Below, one piece after another: positions 14,501-29,800 of a stretch of 64,000 bases of DNA. The translations under genes were made by a program, and so were the position numbers. Source of the DNA: Edolisoma coerulescens (taxonomy: Eukaryota; Chordata; Aves; Passeriformes; Campephagidae); contig VWZW01001380.1 of the NCBI GenBank assembly GCA_013397115.1, forward strand, positions 131,167 to 195,166, written 5' to 3'. Position 1 is the first letter of the stretch, and every line of letters begins with the position of its first letter. The notes under the pieces were generated by a model. It ran no database searches. It had not been told where the DNA came from and worked only from the letters and a program-made list of their open reading frames with translations.

Positions 14501-14788
14501 AGAGAAACCTTTTTTTTTCCTTCTTGGGATTTTTTTTTTTTTAATTTGCAGGTATAAAAATTACAGAAGAAACCAAGATGAAGTTTAAAATGAGCTGAAA
14601 AAAATTACAGTTCAAGATGTGTTTAGGTCTTTTAATCTTATCAACAAGGCACAATATTGAAGAACTGAGAGATGACCTTCAGAGGGTTTTTGTGTGTAGT
14701 CAAAGGCATAAACAGGAAAATGCAAAGAATACCCTTTTTTTCTTTCACGTGTGCTTGGTTAACACTCTCTACCTTTCTTGTCTTTTAG

Positions 14789-14855
14789 CCACATAATCAA
14801 TGAGCTGATAGAAACAGAACGGGTTTATGTAGAAGAACTTCAGAGTATAATAGAG
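14789..14855 (+). CDS. MCF2L2: MCF2L2 exon: start of DH domain (conserved region 1)
   Basis: Acceptor tcttttag is followed by one base completing a split codon, then HIINELIETERVYVEEL, the first conserved helix of a Dbl-homology domain. The Glu residues of ETERxYVxEL are the ones that contact switch I of the GTPase in this family. The exon ends in phase 0 at GAG before the donor gtaag. This is the first coding exon recognised in the window. Confidence 0.92.
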
Positions 14856-17800
14856 GTAAGAAACTCTTCTGAAATTACTTTTTGGTGCTTAACCCCTAAG
14901 TCATCACTGCAGGTGCACATCCTTCATGGGCTGAGCACTCCCACCTCCTGTTTATAACACACAGGCTGCGTTGGCAGGATAGCTCAGCCTTGGAGATGGA
15001 GAATGGGAAGGATGTTTTGAACATCTTTCCTCAAGGCTTAAAGGAAAAGGCACCTTCTCTGGCCTGAGCCTACAGAATGACAAGTTGCGTGGTTCTGAAA
15101 GTTATGGAAAGAGAAAGAGTTAATAGTGTGTCTTTTCAAAATACTACCAATAGGTCTCAGAAGCAGCACCCTTGATGCCCATGGGGACAGACACTAAATT
15201 CTGTGAATGTAGGTTTGGAAAATGAATGAGGTAAAGGAAGGCACCCCTCCTGCTCTTTTTTATTGTCCCATGTAGTGCTTGAACAGAGGAAAGAGGAGCT
15301 CATGCTGCAAATATAATTCTTGAGCTTTTGAAACTGATAGGATACCAGGATACTCCTTGTGTGGAGTCTGAGCTCCCTAATCTGTGTGAGGACAGCAGCT
15401 GAGTAGGGATCAATCATGCTTAAATTTGGGTGGGACTTGAAGGACATGTGGTTGCTTCTTTATTTGATCTGTGGGAGCTGGCAGCTCTGGCAATTGATAT
15501 ATTACTCTTGAGTTTAAAATCAGAATATTCTTCTCTCAAAGTTTTTATTGAAGAAACACAATCCAGTTTCTACATGAAAGCAAAAAACAGTCAATCCAAA
15601 TACCACAGTTCAACAAATAAATCCAAACTAACTCTTGTGCAATGAAGCAGTGTAGCAGAAAGATATGTCTGTCAATCTTAGCAGTCTCCATCCCTACATG
15701 ACCAAAATGGCTTTTGAATCCTAGACACATAATTTCATCTATTTTTTATTAACCCCGTAATCTGTCCCTTTGTGGTAATGTGTTTGCACAGTTACGGGGT
15801 AAAATCTCCGGGGAAAATCAGAAGCATCAGAAATTCATGGGAGCAACAAAGCAGCAGGCTTGGGAAAAGCCTTTGTTTGCTCTGTGGAGAACAAAAGCAC
15901 ATGGACTCTGGGGCTTTCCAGTGCCATGAACAAAGCATGTCTTCCCTAGTAGGAACAGGCTGGTTTTATTTTACACTCTTCTCTGCAGGGATATGCTTCA
16001 GAAATGGAAAATCCCAATCTAGTACATCTGATTCCATCTGCACTTCAGAACAAGAAGGAAATTCTTTTTGGGAACCTCCCAGAAATCTATGATTTCCACT
16101 ACAGGTACGTGGCAACTGGTGGTTGTCCTGTATCCTCAGGTGCTACCATCGTGTCCAGTTCTTCTCTGTCGGGTGCTTTGTCATGCTTGCACAAACACTG
16201 TCAGGAAAAGTCATCCTCACTCTGCCTCTGTGTGTCCTATGAAACAGATGTGTAGATAACACCTCCAAGATCATCTATTTCATCCTTTTTTGTGAAGATT
16301 GTACCCTTTGTGCATTTACTGGTCATTTCCCCTGGCAGGATCCATTTTGAATGTCCCTTGTGGTCAGTATTTTACCAGCTCTCTTGGTACACTGGTAGAT
16401 GTCACAGGACTAAATCCTTTTTGGTCAGGCAAAACGCCTCTGTGAGGAAGTTTTCTTAGTGTTCAGCTTATTTGTCCTGTATTTCTGTTGTTAGATCAGA
16501 AGACATTATATATTTGGTAGCACTTTTCTTTTTATCCTTCATATAAGATCACAAACCTTTCCAGAAGCCATGTCCATACTGTGGACAAGGAAATCCAGAG
16601 CCCATAACTACAGAATACCAGTTATGAACAAGATTAACCTTTTTTCAATCAGCTTTCAAAACACGAAGTTTAGGGTGTCTTCTGTAAATTTCCTGCTTTT
16701 CCTAGCCTTGCTTAAGCAAAACTGGCTGTAACCAAAGTGGGAATATAGGAATTCTTGTGAATAATAATTGCCTGTCAGATGTAACAAACAGCTGAACAAA
16801 ATAAATTTAAAAAATCTCTTTTGCAAGTCTTAATATTATGCCAGAGTAGTTAATACATAGTAGAAAAATTATTTGCCAGTTTATATATTATTTTGAAAGA
16901 TTGTGTCTTCCATTTGGAGAAAGATATTCCTCTTCCTTTGCAAGCCCAGTCTTTCTTTCCCTAAAGGCTTAGTGCATTGACTGTCACTGCAGAAGCCTTT
17001 GGACTACATCCCATATTTTCACTGCTTGCTGATTGAGCAACTGCATCTGACAGAGCATTCCTGTCTTTTCTAGCTTTTCTGAAAAATCCTCGTTCCCAAA
17101 TGGGAAGCAGGTATTTGAGCTACGTATTGGAAACAAATTTCAACAGCCGGAGGAATCAGATGTAGCAGATGCTTGTGAGCAGAGAAAACGTGATATTTGT
17201 GATTTAGGGAATCAGCTGTGAGCCACATCCCATTTTTCTAAAAGACATATTTCTCGGTGTGTCAGAACTGTTACCTTCCCCATTGAATCCTCATATTACA
17301 AAAATGAAGGCTTTAGACTGGATTTACACAGAAGCTAGCACACAATGTGAGTGGGATTTTACATTATTCTTTGCTCTTTTTTTCTCCCTCTCAGGATTTT
17401 CCTTAAGGAGATAGAAAATTGCATTGAAAACCCTGAGCTTCTTGCCCGATGCTTTTTGAAAAGAGTAAGTATATCCTTTTGCAGGTTTGAATGAATATCT
17501 ATGGTCTTATCCTACAGTACTTAGAGATTTACTCCCATCTTTTCACTCTGTTTGCTTTTGTGAATGAGGGAAACTCCTCTTAGCAGATATTCCCAAATTA
17601 AGCCACACTTACCAAGCATGTATTCTGATATCTGACCCTTTACCTGGTTTACTGACAGGAAGAGATCTGTTACCAGTGTTTTACAAGTATTTTAAGTCCC
17701 ATTTAAAAGAAAAAACCCAACAAATAATAGTGATCCAAATGTTTAGCATGCTTGTCATATCAGACACATCTATAGCAGGAGTCTGATGTAACCCAGACAC

Positions 17801-20800
17801 CACCCTGCAGTAAATAAGCAGAGAGCGGTATCGGTGTCGCAGCAGGTTGCTCTGAGTGCAGACAACACATCCTGTTCCAGCTTTATCTTATCTCTCTCTT
17901 CTCTGCACCATTCAGACCCCTAGAACTGGCCCAGCAGAGTCTGCTGCTGTCCTTGCATGGACCCCACCAGCTCCATAAGACTCTGTGAGGTCCATTCCCT
18001 TTACTTCTTCACATAATTCCACAAGTGGGATTCTCCCCTCTGCTGTGAAGTGACTCTCAGAGTCCAAGTGCTGCAGCTCTCTCCGAGAGCTCCACCTCCA
18101 CCCCCATTCAGCCTGACCATTAGTTCTTCCCTGCAACACAACCAAAGGTGCTTGTTTATGTAGCACTCCTTCAGGGGCCCTACTAATGAGAAAAAAATCT
18201 GTTTTGGTGGTTTGCTACTGCTTTCAGAATCTGACAAAACTGTGTGAATAAAACTCTGTATTTTGCACAGGAAAGGGAAGTGGCATGAGAAATGGGAAAA
18301 TCTGTCCACTGTAGTCAAAGGTACCTCCTGCTTCTACTGTATACTACAGGTAGCGTTTGCTGCTTTTCCAGGGCACACATTAAATACAGACAGATTTGGA
18401 TGAACTGCCACATTACTAAGATTTAATGGAAATTGTGAGCATGTGATACTTGCAAAGGGTATGCTTCTGGTTTGCAAACAGGTCTGGCTGGAGAGAATCA
18501 GACAAGCATAAATGTGATTATATGTCCATTGGATTATTTTCTGTTTAACAACGAAGCATTTAGAGCTTGAGTAAATGACACTACTAAGATTCAGATGCTG
18601 GGCAGGAAAATACTGTGGTGAAATCATTATGCAAAAGAGGATAAGCAGTCTTTGAAGAATGCAGACCTTTGAAACCCAAGAAATGTGAAACAGTCCATGT
18701 GTTGCATATATCCCTAAAGAATGCAGCTAAATAAAAATTCTTGGTATATAATTGTTCCTATGATTCTGCAGAAGGTTCAAATTCCGTATTTAAATATTGT
18801 AGCTTCTGTCTGTCTGTAAAAACAGCTGTTGAGCCCACTTCTCCTCACTATTCTACCAATATGAAAACAGCACTAAAGCTGGGGTTCAGGTACGAAGTGA
18901 AGGAAAACCAGTCCCTCTGTCACCTTTGCTCATCAGTTTCTGTGGCCTGGTCAAACCACACTAAGTCTATCAAATAAGAGGTTAAATCATGCATTTGCTT
19001 TCTCCCTAGTTCAAATTTCACACTAAGAAAGCACAAGCTTCTCTCTTGAGATGTCTCTGCTCACACAGTAGCACCTTTGATTCGAGAACTTGCCCTTATG
19101 TTCTGTTTTTGGAAGAAGCCACATAAAGTCCAGAAAGGTGTTGTTTCTGTTGGACTGCCTTTAGGAGGCACAAACAAAAGTCTGGTTGTGTGTTGGTGTT
19201 CCCCATGATTTGGCAGCTTTTTATGCCTTCCTGCTGAGCAGTGGCTTCTGGCTGCCCTGTGAGTTACGGCCGTGCTTGCTATGACAGGGGGAAACAGAAG
19301 CAGCTGCTGTTCCAAGTGATGCTGGGTTCTGGGAGGAAACTCACATTGTTGCAGGTTCTCCTTCTTTGTATGGGTGTGACCATCCTGCCACAACATCAGG
19401 GTGGGCCTATGATTAGAAACAGGGGGATTTTTTCATACTTTGAAGAGTTTTACCCTGTCTGATCACACTGGGCCTTTTCAGCCCTCATTACAGAGCTGCT
19501 TGAAAGTATCCTGAGAGCTGCAGTGAGACACCCTGGTGCCAGAGTCACTCCATCCCCTGCCAGCCATTCCTCTGCCATGTCCCCACACACTCTCCCACCT
19601 CCACCAATGATCAGTTGTCACCGTGAATGTGAACCCTTCATCTCAGGTGATGGGAGAAACAGGCTGTGGAGTCTCTCTCTGGCTTGTCTCCTGCAATGTG
19701 GTAGCAGAACCTGGTAAAAGATGAGTCAGAAATGCCTTTCTTGTTCTCCCTCCCACTTTGCCTGACCTCATTTAGGGAATGATCTTCATATGAACTAAAT
19801 TACAAGTGAGCCAGCTCAACTTTGCCCACATGGCAGCTATTTTGCCATCACCAAGATGCTTGATCTTACTTAAAGCTCTGTGTGATCAAGGACTATGCAG
19901 CTTTCAAAGACATGAGGGATGTGTACTGAATGCCTTGCAGAATGGTGCTTTATCAGCAACAGGAGGAAGACTCTGGGCTGATCTGCTGTACAAAGGGCTG
20001 TGAAGAAGGAAAGCTTACCAAACCAAGGCAAGAATGCCCAGGATGAAACCAAAGGTGTGTCAGACTGCTGGCCAAAATGTTCCTGCCAGGTGATGTGTCT
20101 GGCAGGAGTGATCCACTGTGGATTACCACTGTTCACTTATTCATATTGCTAACCCTAAAAAAGGGAATAGTTTAATAGGAGCCAGCAGTTGGGGCATTTG
20201 GTCATTCAGGGAGAAAGAAGCATTTTGAAAAGTAATCTCACTGTGAAAGGACAGTAGCAGCTGACCAGAAACCTGTGAGTTGGATTCAAAGGGCTAAATT
20301 CTAGTCTGATGCAAAAATTATTCATAAATCAGCAGTCAAAAAGATAATTGGAACTGTACATATATGCCATGTGCATTGGAGCTTACAGAGCCCTCAGGGT
20401 CCAAATCAGTGTGGAAAGGAAAAGCATTACAGGAGAGAGGAGCATGGTGTAAAAGTACCAGCAAGAAGTCAGAACCTTTGCATGTGAAAATAGAGATATG
20501 GGGAATATTTAAGACTGGGATTTGAATAAGTAGACAATCAATTATTTCTTGGCATTTTAGAGTCTGAGCCTAATAATTTCATCAGGAATTTTCTATTCCT
20601 AACACTCTTGCAAAACTTAAAGCTCTAATTAAAGATGTAAGTGTCTGCCTGAGCAGGTGTCACTGGTTTATTTAGGCAGCAGTAGATTGCATTGGCATAG
20701 CGTGGTTCCACTATGGCAAATTACTGGTAAATTGTTGGTTATTGTACCTTTTCTTTAAGTTTAAATTGGTTCTCTTCTCTTATTCCTAATAGTGCTCTTA

Positions 20801-23800
20801 TTTATTGCTGTCTCTGCTCTTCTTACCCAGCCCAGTTAGGTTTCTGTGGGCCAGGAAGAGATTGTAATGCTTGACTATGCTTTGTTGCTATTTTTAGTTG
20901 TGTGAGGTTTTCCCCCTGCTAACTTCCTTCTAGGGCAACATGTACAAACAATTCTGTTTTTTGTGAAGAAAACTGCACCTATTTTGAAACAGCACCATTA
21001 ATACTCTATTGAGTTGCAACAGCAGAGGTTTTTGTATCGCATAATCCTTAACACAGTGTGGTGTTACGTGGCACAGCTCTGATTTCACAGCTGATTCATC
21101 AGGGTGATGTTGGATGGGTCTGTAGAGGAAGACAGCAGCAACACTGATTTGTTCTGGTAACTGTACAAAAGGAAATGCTTTCCCTGCAGCAGGAGTGTAC
21201 AGGAACTGTCTGGTGGGATGAGAGCACAGAAGCAAGATCCGGGAATTCCTGAGATTTATTTTTGGTGTTTTCTTTGATTTGCTGAGGTCACACCCACCAG
21301 GGCAGGTGCAGATGAAGGTGGGAAGCTCCCGGCTGGTCGGGCACAGCCAGCCCTGCTCAGGAGCCTCATGGCACTGCCCTGTGGCCACCTGGGTGCACAG
21401 TCAGCAAGCCCAGGGCCTGGCAGAGGAACACCCATCTCTGCATCTGCCCACACAGCCCAGGGAGCTCAAAATACCCCTCTCTGGGCTTTTGTAGAGGTTG
21501 TCTCTGTTTTCACTGAAGTCAGTGACATTTTTGCCACGGACCTCAGTGAGAGCACTTGGAGTGTAGTCAAAGCTAAATAGAGGTAAAGTGAATCCACCCA
21601 CTTCTAATTTCGATAGGACAGGGTTTAAGTATATCCCTCTGCCTGGCCTGGGACATCAGCAAGACAAACTTCCTCCTTTTTAATTCATCCTTGTACTATT
21701 TATAGAGAGCCAACACTATTTTCAAAGTGTGTTGAACAGGTAAACCTTAGCCACGTGTTGACCATCGTTAACAATTACAGTCTGTGCCAGTATCATTAAT
21801 AAAATTGTTAAAAAATTTTACATTTCTTATGTTTCTTTTTTGGTTTTTTTTTTTCCAAACCATCAATTCCCCTCCCTGAAAAAGATACCAGTTTTGCAAT
21901 TGGATTATGTGTCTTCCAGTCTGCAGTCTCCTTGCTTTGTGTGAAAAATGAGGGGAAAAAAAAGTCTTACTTTCAGGTATATTTAACTTAATCACAATTT
22001 AAAGGCAAGTTTGGTGCTTTCAGTATGTTTTTACATAGAGTAATTCCCATGTAATAATTACTTCATGTCTTAGGATGGAAGGTAAGAAAAAGTGTCATTC
22101 AAGAAGGATGCTCTCTGGATTCTTTTTCCTTCCCTTACCTAAACTCTCCTTTTCTTGCAGAAGGAGGACCTCCAAATATATGAAAAGTACTGTCAGAACA
22201 AACCAAGGTCTGAAGCTCTCTGGAGACAATGTGGAGACAGCATCTTTTTTCAGGTGGAATTTCATTGCAGACTAGCAGTGCAAGACCCTCAAAGCTCGTT
22301 TTCCTTCTGTATCTCTTTGTTCTTTAGAAACTCTAGAGTAATACCCAGACTTTTCTGCATGCTTCTTATACTGATGGCAGGTGTCCAGTGTGTGTCAAGG
22401 TGTTCTCCACAGGAGCCTGGGTAGGTAGAGCAGTAGGTAGATTTCCTGGACAGGAGCCTGGTTCTGCAGGCTACACCCACACCAAACAAGTGCTGGCTTC
22501 TTTGCAAACCCCAGCTGATTACAATCTCATCAGCAGGGAATGCCAGATTTTGACACCAAGCTGAACCTAAACATTAGCTCTTGTTTAGATATATTTTCAC
22601 TGTGGCATAAGTAACCTGGAAATTCCTATGCAGATGGAACAAATTTCTCTCTGAATTAATTCACAGACGTATAATCTTCAGATTGTCAAATGATAATGAC
22701 CTTGGTGTCTTGCCTGTGTTTCAAGAAACAATTGTATTTTTCTTCCGTGTTGTCTCCTACAGGAATGTCAGCGTAAATTGGATCATAAGCTCTCACTTGA
22801 TGCTTATCTCTTAAAGCCAGTTCAGAGAATTACAAAGTACCAGTTGCTGCTAAAGGTAAGTTCTCCATGACAGTGCAAAGAATTCCAATATACACCTTGT
22901 TTTACTGTATAATTTTACTTCCAGAATTGCATATCAGTCAGGACTACTTGGAAATAAATCCTCGCTCAGTTCTTCAGGAAATACTCTGCATTTTTTACTT
23001 CTACAGTGGTAGAGAACAGTCTTGTACAGGGACTTGTATTTTAGATTGGGAACTGCTATTAATTAGCAGTATTTATATACTAAGTAATAGCAGTATACTA
23101 TTATATGTGTAGCTCTCTCTATATAAAGTAAGGTATTTTACATACATTTTACAAGTATTTTATTGTCTAATTTATTATTTTATTTCTCTTTAAACAGAAA
23201 TTAAGCTTGGCTTTATTGGATCAATATATAGTTTTACAATTTGAAAACAGGAACTGATGCCTTCAGTCCTGTCTCTAACATCTGTCCCTGTTTAAAAAAA
23301 CTCTTTCAGATCTCTGAACTGGTATTTTCCCATGGTTGTGACTCAAACGGTTCAGAGGGAGCCACTCCCTCTTGCTGCTTCTTTTTAAAAGACACAGCTA
23401 GGAACAAATTGTCTGTAACTTTTCCACGGGATGAATATGTGAACTTCCCTCTTGATTTGGCTGGAAGCATGAGTGGTCCATGCTTGAAATTCTGGTTTGA
23501 ACTGGGCAATAGGGAATATATACACTCAAAACAATGATTTTTTTTTTTTTTTCTTTCTAAGGTGGTGGCTTAAATTTCTGTCTCCATCTCCTTGGTTCTT
23601 AAAAACAATATTTACTGACCTTCCCTATGGGAAGGTCATGAAGGTGAATTACATGCTGTTCTCAAGCCTCTTGGCTAAATGTAGTGTTGTATACTGTCAT
23701 GAAATTTAGCATTGCAATTTCCAAAGAAGATTTTAGGTTGCCATTTAACTTGCTAATAACTACCATGGCACCGCTCAAATTGTGCTAGTATGAGCCATGG

Positions 23801-26800
23801 GAGGACCTGGTTGGCCATTCTTGTGCAGTATTTCTGTGAACTGCTTATTGACTTCATGTAAAACTATAGAATGTTGAACAGGGATATTGATAAGGATGCA
23901 ACTTCAGTGATTGCAGTAGATTTACATCAACATAGTCCAGAAATTTGAACTCTATTTCTTGAAAGAATTCTGTGAGAAGGGAAAAAATGTCAAGGTCTCC
24001 AGGAAAGTAAAACCAGGTTTTACTTTTAATTTGAAATATGACTGTAAATAAACCCAAGATTAGATCAAGGAGTAAAATTCTCAAGCAAAACAGGTCTCAG
24101 CCATTGGGGTTTGAAGCTGGTCAGACCAGTTTCACACTTAGCAACAACACATTGGCACTGGCATTTACTTTGTCAGGGTTTGTGAGATCTGTGAAGATGG
24201 TGCACTTCTTCCCTGGCTGCAGGGGCATTTAAAAGTGTAGAAAAATGGAAGACAGTGAAAAATTGGTAACAAACAAGTGCTTAAGAAGCTGTGTGCCTCG
24301 AGTGGTGGGCAGACTGGATATGAATTTTGGGTCACAATTATTGCAACCCTCTGGTTTCAATCCGTTTAGCCAGTACGTGCCAATACAAGCAGCAGGCTCA
24401 CTGTACAGAGATCCATCCTCATCTTAGAAAATGTGCAGCAGGTACTATAGTTATGCATCCTGCTTTTACCTTCTAATCCCTGGTTACCCAAGCAGTTAAA
24501 GAGAGACTGCTGCTGTTTGGGGTTTGCAGGAGCTACCTTTTTGCAGCCTTATTTTACAGGAAGGCAAGTGCCTCAGCTTTCAGATTAAAATATTTCCAAA
24601 CTCAAAATGTGGACTGTCAAACCTGCCAAATTCAGACTAGAAATTAATTCATATTTTTAACAGTGGTAGTAAGTACCTTGTGAAACTAATTGCAAAGGAA
24701 AATGGGGAATTCTCTAACACCTGAAATAATTACATTGAGTTTCTTTTCTAGCAGATGTAAAGAAAAAAAAAACAACCCGGATCTAATTCTATGACATGCA
24801 AGGAGTTCATTGTAAATGTGTCAGAATGGTCGTGTAAAACTTGAAGACGTTCAAAAGATCAAAATGTGTGTCCTCAGTGACCACCCTGGTGAATGTCGTG
24901 TTTGGTTTTGTTTGGGGTTTTTTGTTCCCCTTTGTTTTCCTATAGTTCTGCTACTTTGTCTATGCAGCACAAATTCCAGGGAGGATTGTCTTATGGTGTC
25001 TTCTGGTATAAGAAGTTCTCAAGTAGTTCCCATATCTTTTTTTAATCAGGAAATGCTGAAGTGCAGCAAGAATTCAGAAGGTACTGCTGAATTGGAAGAA
25101 GCCCTGGCCACCATGCTTGACATCATCAAATCAGTAAATGATTCCATGCACCAGATAGCAATCACAGGATATGAGGTAATTGCTGCTGCTGCTCCTACTC
25201 TGGTCTGAGCTATCCCATGTTCCTGTCATCACTGATCATGCTGTGCCTGTGGCTGGTACTGGGCTTTACAGGAGCCTGTGCCACATTCCTGAAGGATGCC
25301 ACTCGGTGACATGTTGTGATGACCAAAAATACATCTCAGCACACCTGTCACGTGGAGGTGGGGTGTGAATGGGGGGACATAGTGGGGCAAATGGAGGACT
25401 TTTGAGTAATTGCACCCAAAACTCATTTGTAGGTGAGAGGTGCAAGTGTGGCAGAACTAACTTAGGAAATTTGCTGAAGCTCTGTGACCACTGTGCAACT
25501 CAAGTGTTTTCAAATCTTTTGCACTTAGGGAGGAAAATCTGGCTTCCATTTAAAGTGGGTAATGGAATCCATGCCAGTGACTGGCAAGCTTGTTATCTGA
25601 AATGTGAAATAGCAAACATGGTACAAATCAAAGGGCACAAATATATATCTCTGCAGAAGCTCCATTGAAGTCATATGACTTTCAACAACAAGTTCTGACT
25701 ACATGAAATGCCCTTAAGTGAGAAGTGGAAGTGATTGGCACATAAAGGAGAAATAGGCCTGGCAAAATGAGGCCTGAGAATCATGTGGTTGCCCATTTTG
25801 AAATAGCTGCAGGGTGAAAATGTCAAGAAAGAGAAACAATATACTGAGAATTGTTCAAAGAATTGTTACATCAGACTAACAGGCTTTAATCCAGAAAAAC
25901 TATTTTGTGTGGAATCTGACTTCCTGCGAAGGTGCTGGGATCTATGTAGACAATGTAAGGGTGGGAAGAGTTATTCTGTTTTTCAGGATGAGAGTGACCT
26001 CAGGAGTTTTGATTTCTATAGTTCTCTTTTGTGCAAGTGCATCTGCAACTGGTAGCTGAGGAACCCATGCCTGCTGCCAACATGATTTTATAAATAAATT
26101 TAACTGCTTGCTCATTTAACTGCTTGTGAGAGATCCACTGCTGCACACAGCTGGAGATGCTCCTGTGGGCTGTGCATTACATTTGGGATGAGAATGTCAG
26201 TTCTTCCTGCAGTAGCTGTACTGGGTGGAAGGTGAAGCAGTGGCCACCTCATTGTCCTGGCAAACACTGAATAGGTGTGATGGTTGTGGATCAGAGAAAC
26301 ACCACAGGTCATAAATGTAACCTTAGGTCTCCCAAACCTGACGTAATATAATATATATAAATTAAGCAGCATATACTTAATCCATTCTGATCGTGGCTAA
26401 GTCTGAGGGTGTCAGAGATTCATTTTAGAAGAACTCTTTAGAGCCTGTGTATTATTGTTGTAGACTTGAACCAGTCAACATGGGCATGGGAAGCTCATGG
26501 ATACAGCACACCTTTTACCTCCCCAGTTTCCACTGTTTCTTACTCATTCCCAAAGAGAAAGGTAGCTTCCCTCCTGTGTTTCTCAGTTTAAATTTATGTA
26601 GTTACATTAATTTAGCAAAAAAATTGTTTTGAAAACAGTTCTGTAAAGGGATGGGAAGAAGAGTTTCTCCAAGAAAGGTAATATATTATCCTAAGCAGAG
26701 GGGATCTATCCAAATTCCTGTCCATATAAATGTTGAGGTCATCCTTTTGTCTATTCCTTGCTTTAAAGTGCAAGTCGTTTTCTACTCAGGAATTCAACAG

Positions 26801-29800
26801 AATATTCCTGTTCCTTTTTGAATTTTACTTTTGAATTTTCCAGTCCTTCATGAAGGCCAGATAGTAGCTCCAAGGACTAGATTTTTGCCTCTGCTTTCTT
26901 AGCTGAACTGGAAAACATGGCACAGTGGGACAAGGCCACTGTTTAGCCCAGTGCTGACAGCATTCCTGAGATGGTTTGTTACATGATTATTAAATGGGGT
27001 GAAAGTGTGAAAGAGGATGCACCCAATAATTTCTTCTCCCTGTTCCACCTGTCCCAGGTGCTCAGCTGTGGTGCCAAATGAGCACCTCCCATAGCTGATG
27101 AAACCACACCCCACCTTGTGGAGTCTTTCCCACACAGCCATGATAGAAATACTTGCCTGGAAAACCTTTCAGGGAGGGATGTTATGCCAGTAGGAAAGCA
27201 GGTTTTGTGACAGCTGATGAATGCTCCTAATTGCATAGAATATTCTGTTTCTTGGACTTGTGCACATGCAGATTTGAGGAGCTGAACTCTTGTGTAAGAA
27301 ATTGCTAACATGTAAGTCTGGGGTTGGTTTGGTGTATTTTTTTTTTATTTTTAGGCAAAACCACAAAAACCAGTAGAATAAAGCTTGGAGAGCAGAAGTT
27401 TTAGATGTGTTTCCTACTATCATCCTAACATTTGTGCACAATCTGGCCTGGGTAGTTTGTCCATGAGTTATGATGAGAGATTCTTATAAATTATCATATG
27501 GATCTCTCATCTTCCAAAACCATGGCATACTATGTATTGTTTTAACAAGGAATAATTATATTTGAGAGAGTGATCAAATCCTTCACTTTAAATAAACTTC
27601 CTTTAGGATAAAATGTTGCTGTCCACTAGCAGAAATTACCCGAAACAGTGTCTTCATGTTTGCTGCCTACACTGAAGAGAGCCCAGTGCTTGTGGGCTAA
27701 TATTCAAAGCCTCCTGTGGGATTGCTGCAGACTGCCATCCCTGTCTGTCTCTTTCTCTCTGCAGTGACAGCCTCCCACTTCACTCACTATTATTCACTAT
27801 TATGCCAATCCCAGATTCAAGGTTGGAGAGACAGACCTATCACAAGAGTTGAACTGAGCTTCTGGCTCTCAGTGCTGTATTGAACAGTGCCTGGAGTGAC
27901 AGGAGCCTCTCACCATTGTCAGAACTATGTAGAAAATATGCTTGGTTTTTTTGTTTTTTAAATTTAGCTTTGCATATCAATGTGCTTTTCATGTGCTTGC
28001 AGTTTATAGCTACATGCACCTATAAACACAAACACCCACAGTCCATGCACATATAAATACAAACACCCACAGTCCTGTATGCACAAAGATCCAACTCTAC
28101 ATGTTAGAGATGACAGGCTTATCTAAATTGCTGAGGTTTTCTGAATGGTTTGGAGAGTCTAATAATACCCTGATATAGAGTGTAAAAGTACCTAATAAAG
28201 CTCTGGTTTTGCAGTTGCATGTAGGGTAGAGGAGGGGGAATGAGAGGGAGAACAAGTCGCAATTCTTAGTATAAGAAATTAGACATTCCCAGTTGGAGCC
28301 ATCATCTTCACCTTATAATCAACAGAACATGCAAATGTTGAAAATAAGTACTTTAATGATGCACTGGGCTTATTCCCTCAACTTATACAAAGCACTCCTA
28401 GGAAAATGTGCTGTTAAGATAATTATCATTATCATTATTTGTTGAATCCCATTACTATATAGACATTGCCATGTCCCATATCCTACATATTGCTCCACTC
28501 TAAACTCAGAACAGTTCTGGTGGCATCTGAGCTAAATATTTATATCAGGTGAAGTATTTACCCTTCAGTGGTCTTCAGACAAGGGCTTTAATTTAGAAAG
28601 GTCTGGTTCCTGCCTAGTTTCACTCTCTCTCAGGTACTTTTATGGCTCCTTGGTGCATTCACACCCTCTTTGCCCAGGGCTGTGCAGCGTTGCATTGTTT
28701 GCAGATGGTGAGCCAAGAAACTATTCACAAAGCTTGTAAAGACTATTTTGAAACGGGAGGGAATTACATACCTACATACCTCTAGGCACTGATCTGTGAC
28801 TTCAGGCATCTAAGCTCTTTCAAGGTTTTGCCCAGGGATGGAGGAAGCTTGTACCAGAGTAGAAACTGAAACTAGATCTTCCAGAGCCAAAGCCTTTGTT
28901 TGGGTACTGGACTGCATGGGGCCTTCCTACTGCCTTGGAGCCAGGAGCCTTGAAACCCAGATTTTGTCAGAAGAAGCTTCCTCTGAGGTCACCAGAGGAG
29001 ACAGCCTGTGTTACATCCAGAGAGATCCTGAGACAGATCTTAGATGCTAACTATGAGTGAGGAGACAAACTGGGAATTATGGACATGGAAACTAGTGAGC
29101 TAATGGTTATAGGAGGAAACCACACAGGTTTAGCAAGGGGACATGTGCACTTTCCAACACAAGGGATACCTCTTCCTGGAATCTTAAACACCACCAGAGG
29201 AATGAATTGTGCCTGGGACTACTCTGGTTTGAACGTGATGTATGCTCTCTTTTTTCCTTGCCTGCTAGGGGGATGTCAGTGAGCTTGGCAAGCTGTTGAT
29301 GCAGGGTTCCTTCAACGTATGGACTGACCACAAGAAGGGGCACAACAAGGTGAAGGACTTGGCTAGATTCAAACCAATGCAGAGACACCTCTTCCTCTAT
29401 ACAAAGATGCTGCTTTTCTGCAAGAAACGGGAGGAGAACACCGATGGCCATGAGAAGACAGCTTCATACAGCTTTAAAAATTCATTAAAGGTAATAAATA
29501 CAGTAATGGTGGGGGAGGGAAGTAAGTCTGATGTTCTCACAAGACGAGGATGTTTCCATGAGGGGATTTGAAGAAGGTGCACATATCTGGAGCTATCTTA
29601 CACCCCTGAGTGAATGACAGCTCCCATTTAGTTTTGGGCTGGAGACAGACCAAGCCATATGTCCTGCAACTCCAGATGTGAACCTTGTTCTTTGCAACTT
29701 GATACAAATGGGCACCTTGTGTGTTCTTGCCCAGCATCCCATAAAGAGAAGCCAGACTGAATGGACCTGCATCTCTCATTGTTCTGCCTATGGGTATCCT

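Larger units (their letters stand above)
1..14788 (+). other. Probable long MCF2L2 intron upstream of the DH exons
   Basis: No exon with coding similarity to the CRAL-TRIO, spectrin or pre-DH regions was recognised here, and all open frames are short and unrelated to known proteins. The stretch holds a pyrimidine microsatellite at the left edge, two CR1 fragments and two hairpin-forming palindromes, listed separately. I read it as intron because the first recognisable exon at 14789 begins with the last base of a split codon, so coding exons must lie further upstream. A small divergent exon could have been missed. Confidence 0.6.

Noticed and set aside
14549..14630. T-rich acceptor at about 14549 as an upstream MCF2L2 exon
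   Set aside because: The tract ttttttttttaatttgcag looks like an acceptor, but the following bases have stops in the frames tried and no donor leading to the phase needed at 14789.
20930..21388. 152-codon minus-strand frame in an MCF2L2 intron
   Set aside because: No domain, no signal peptide, no repeat similarity that I recognise. Treated as chance.
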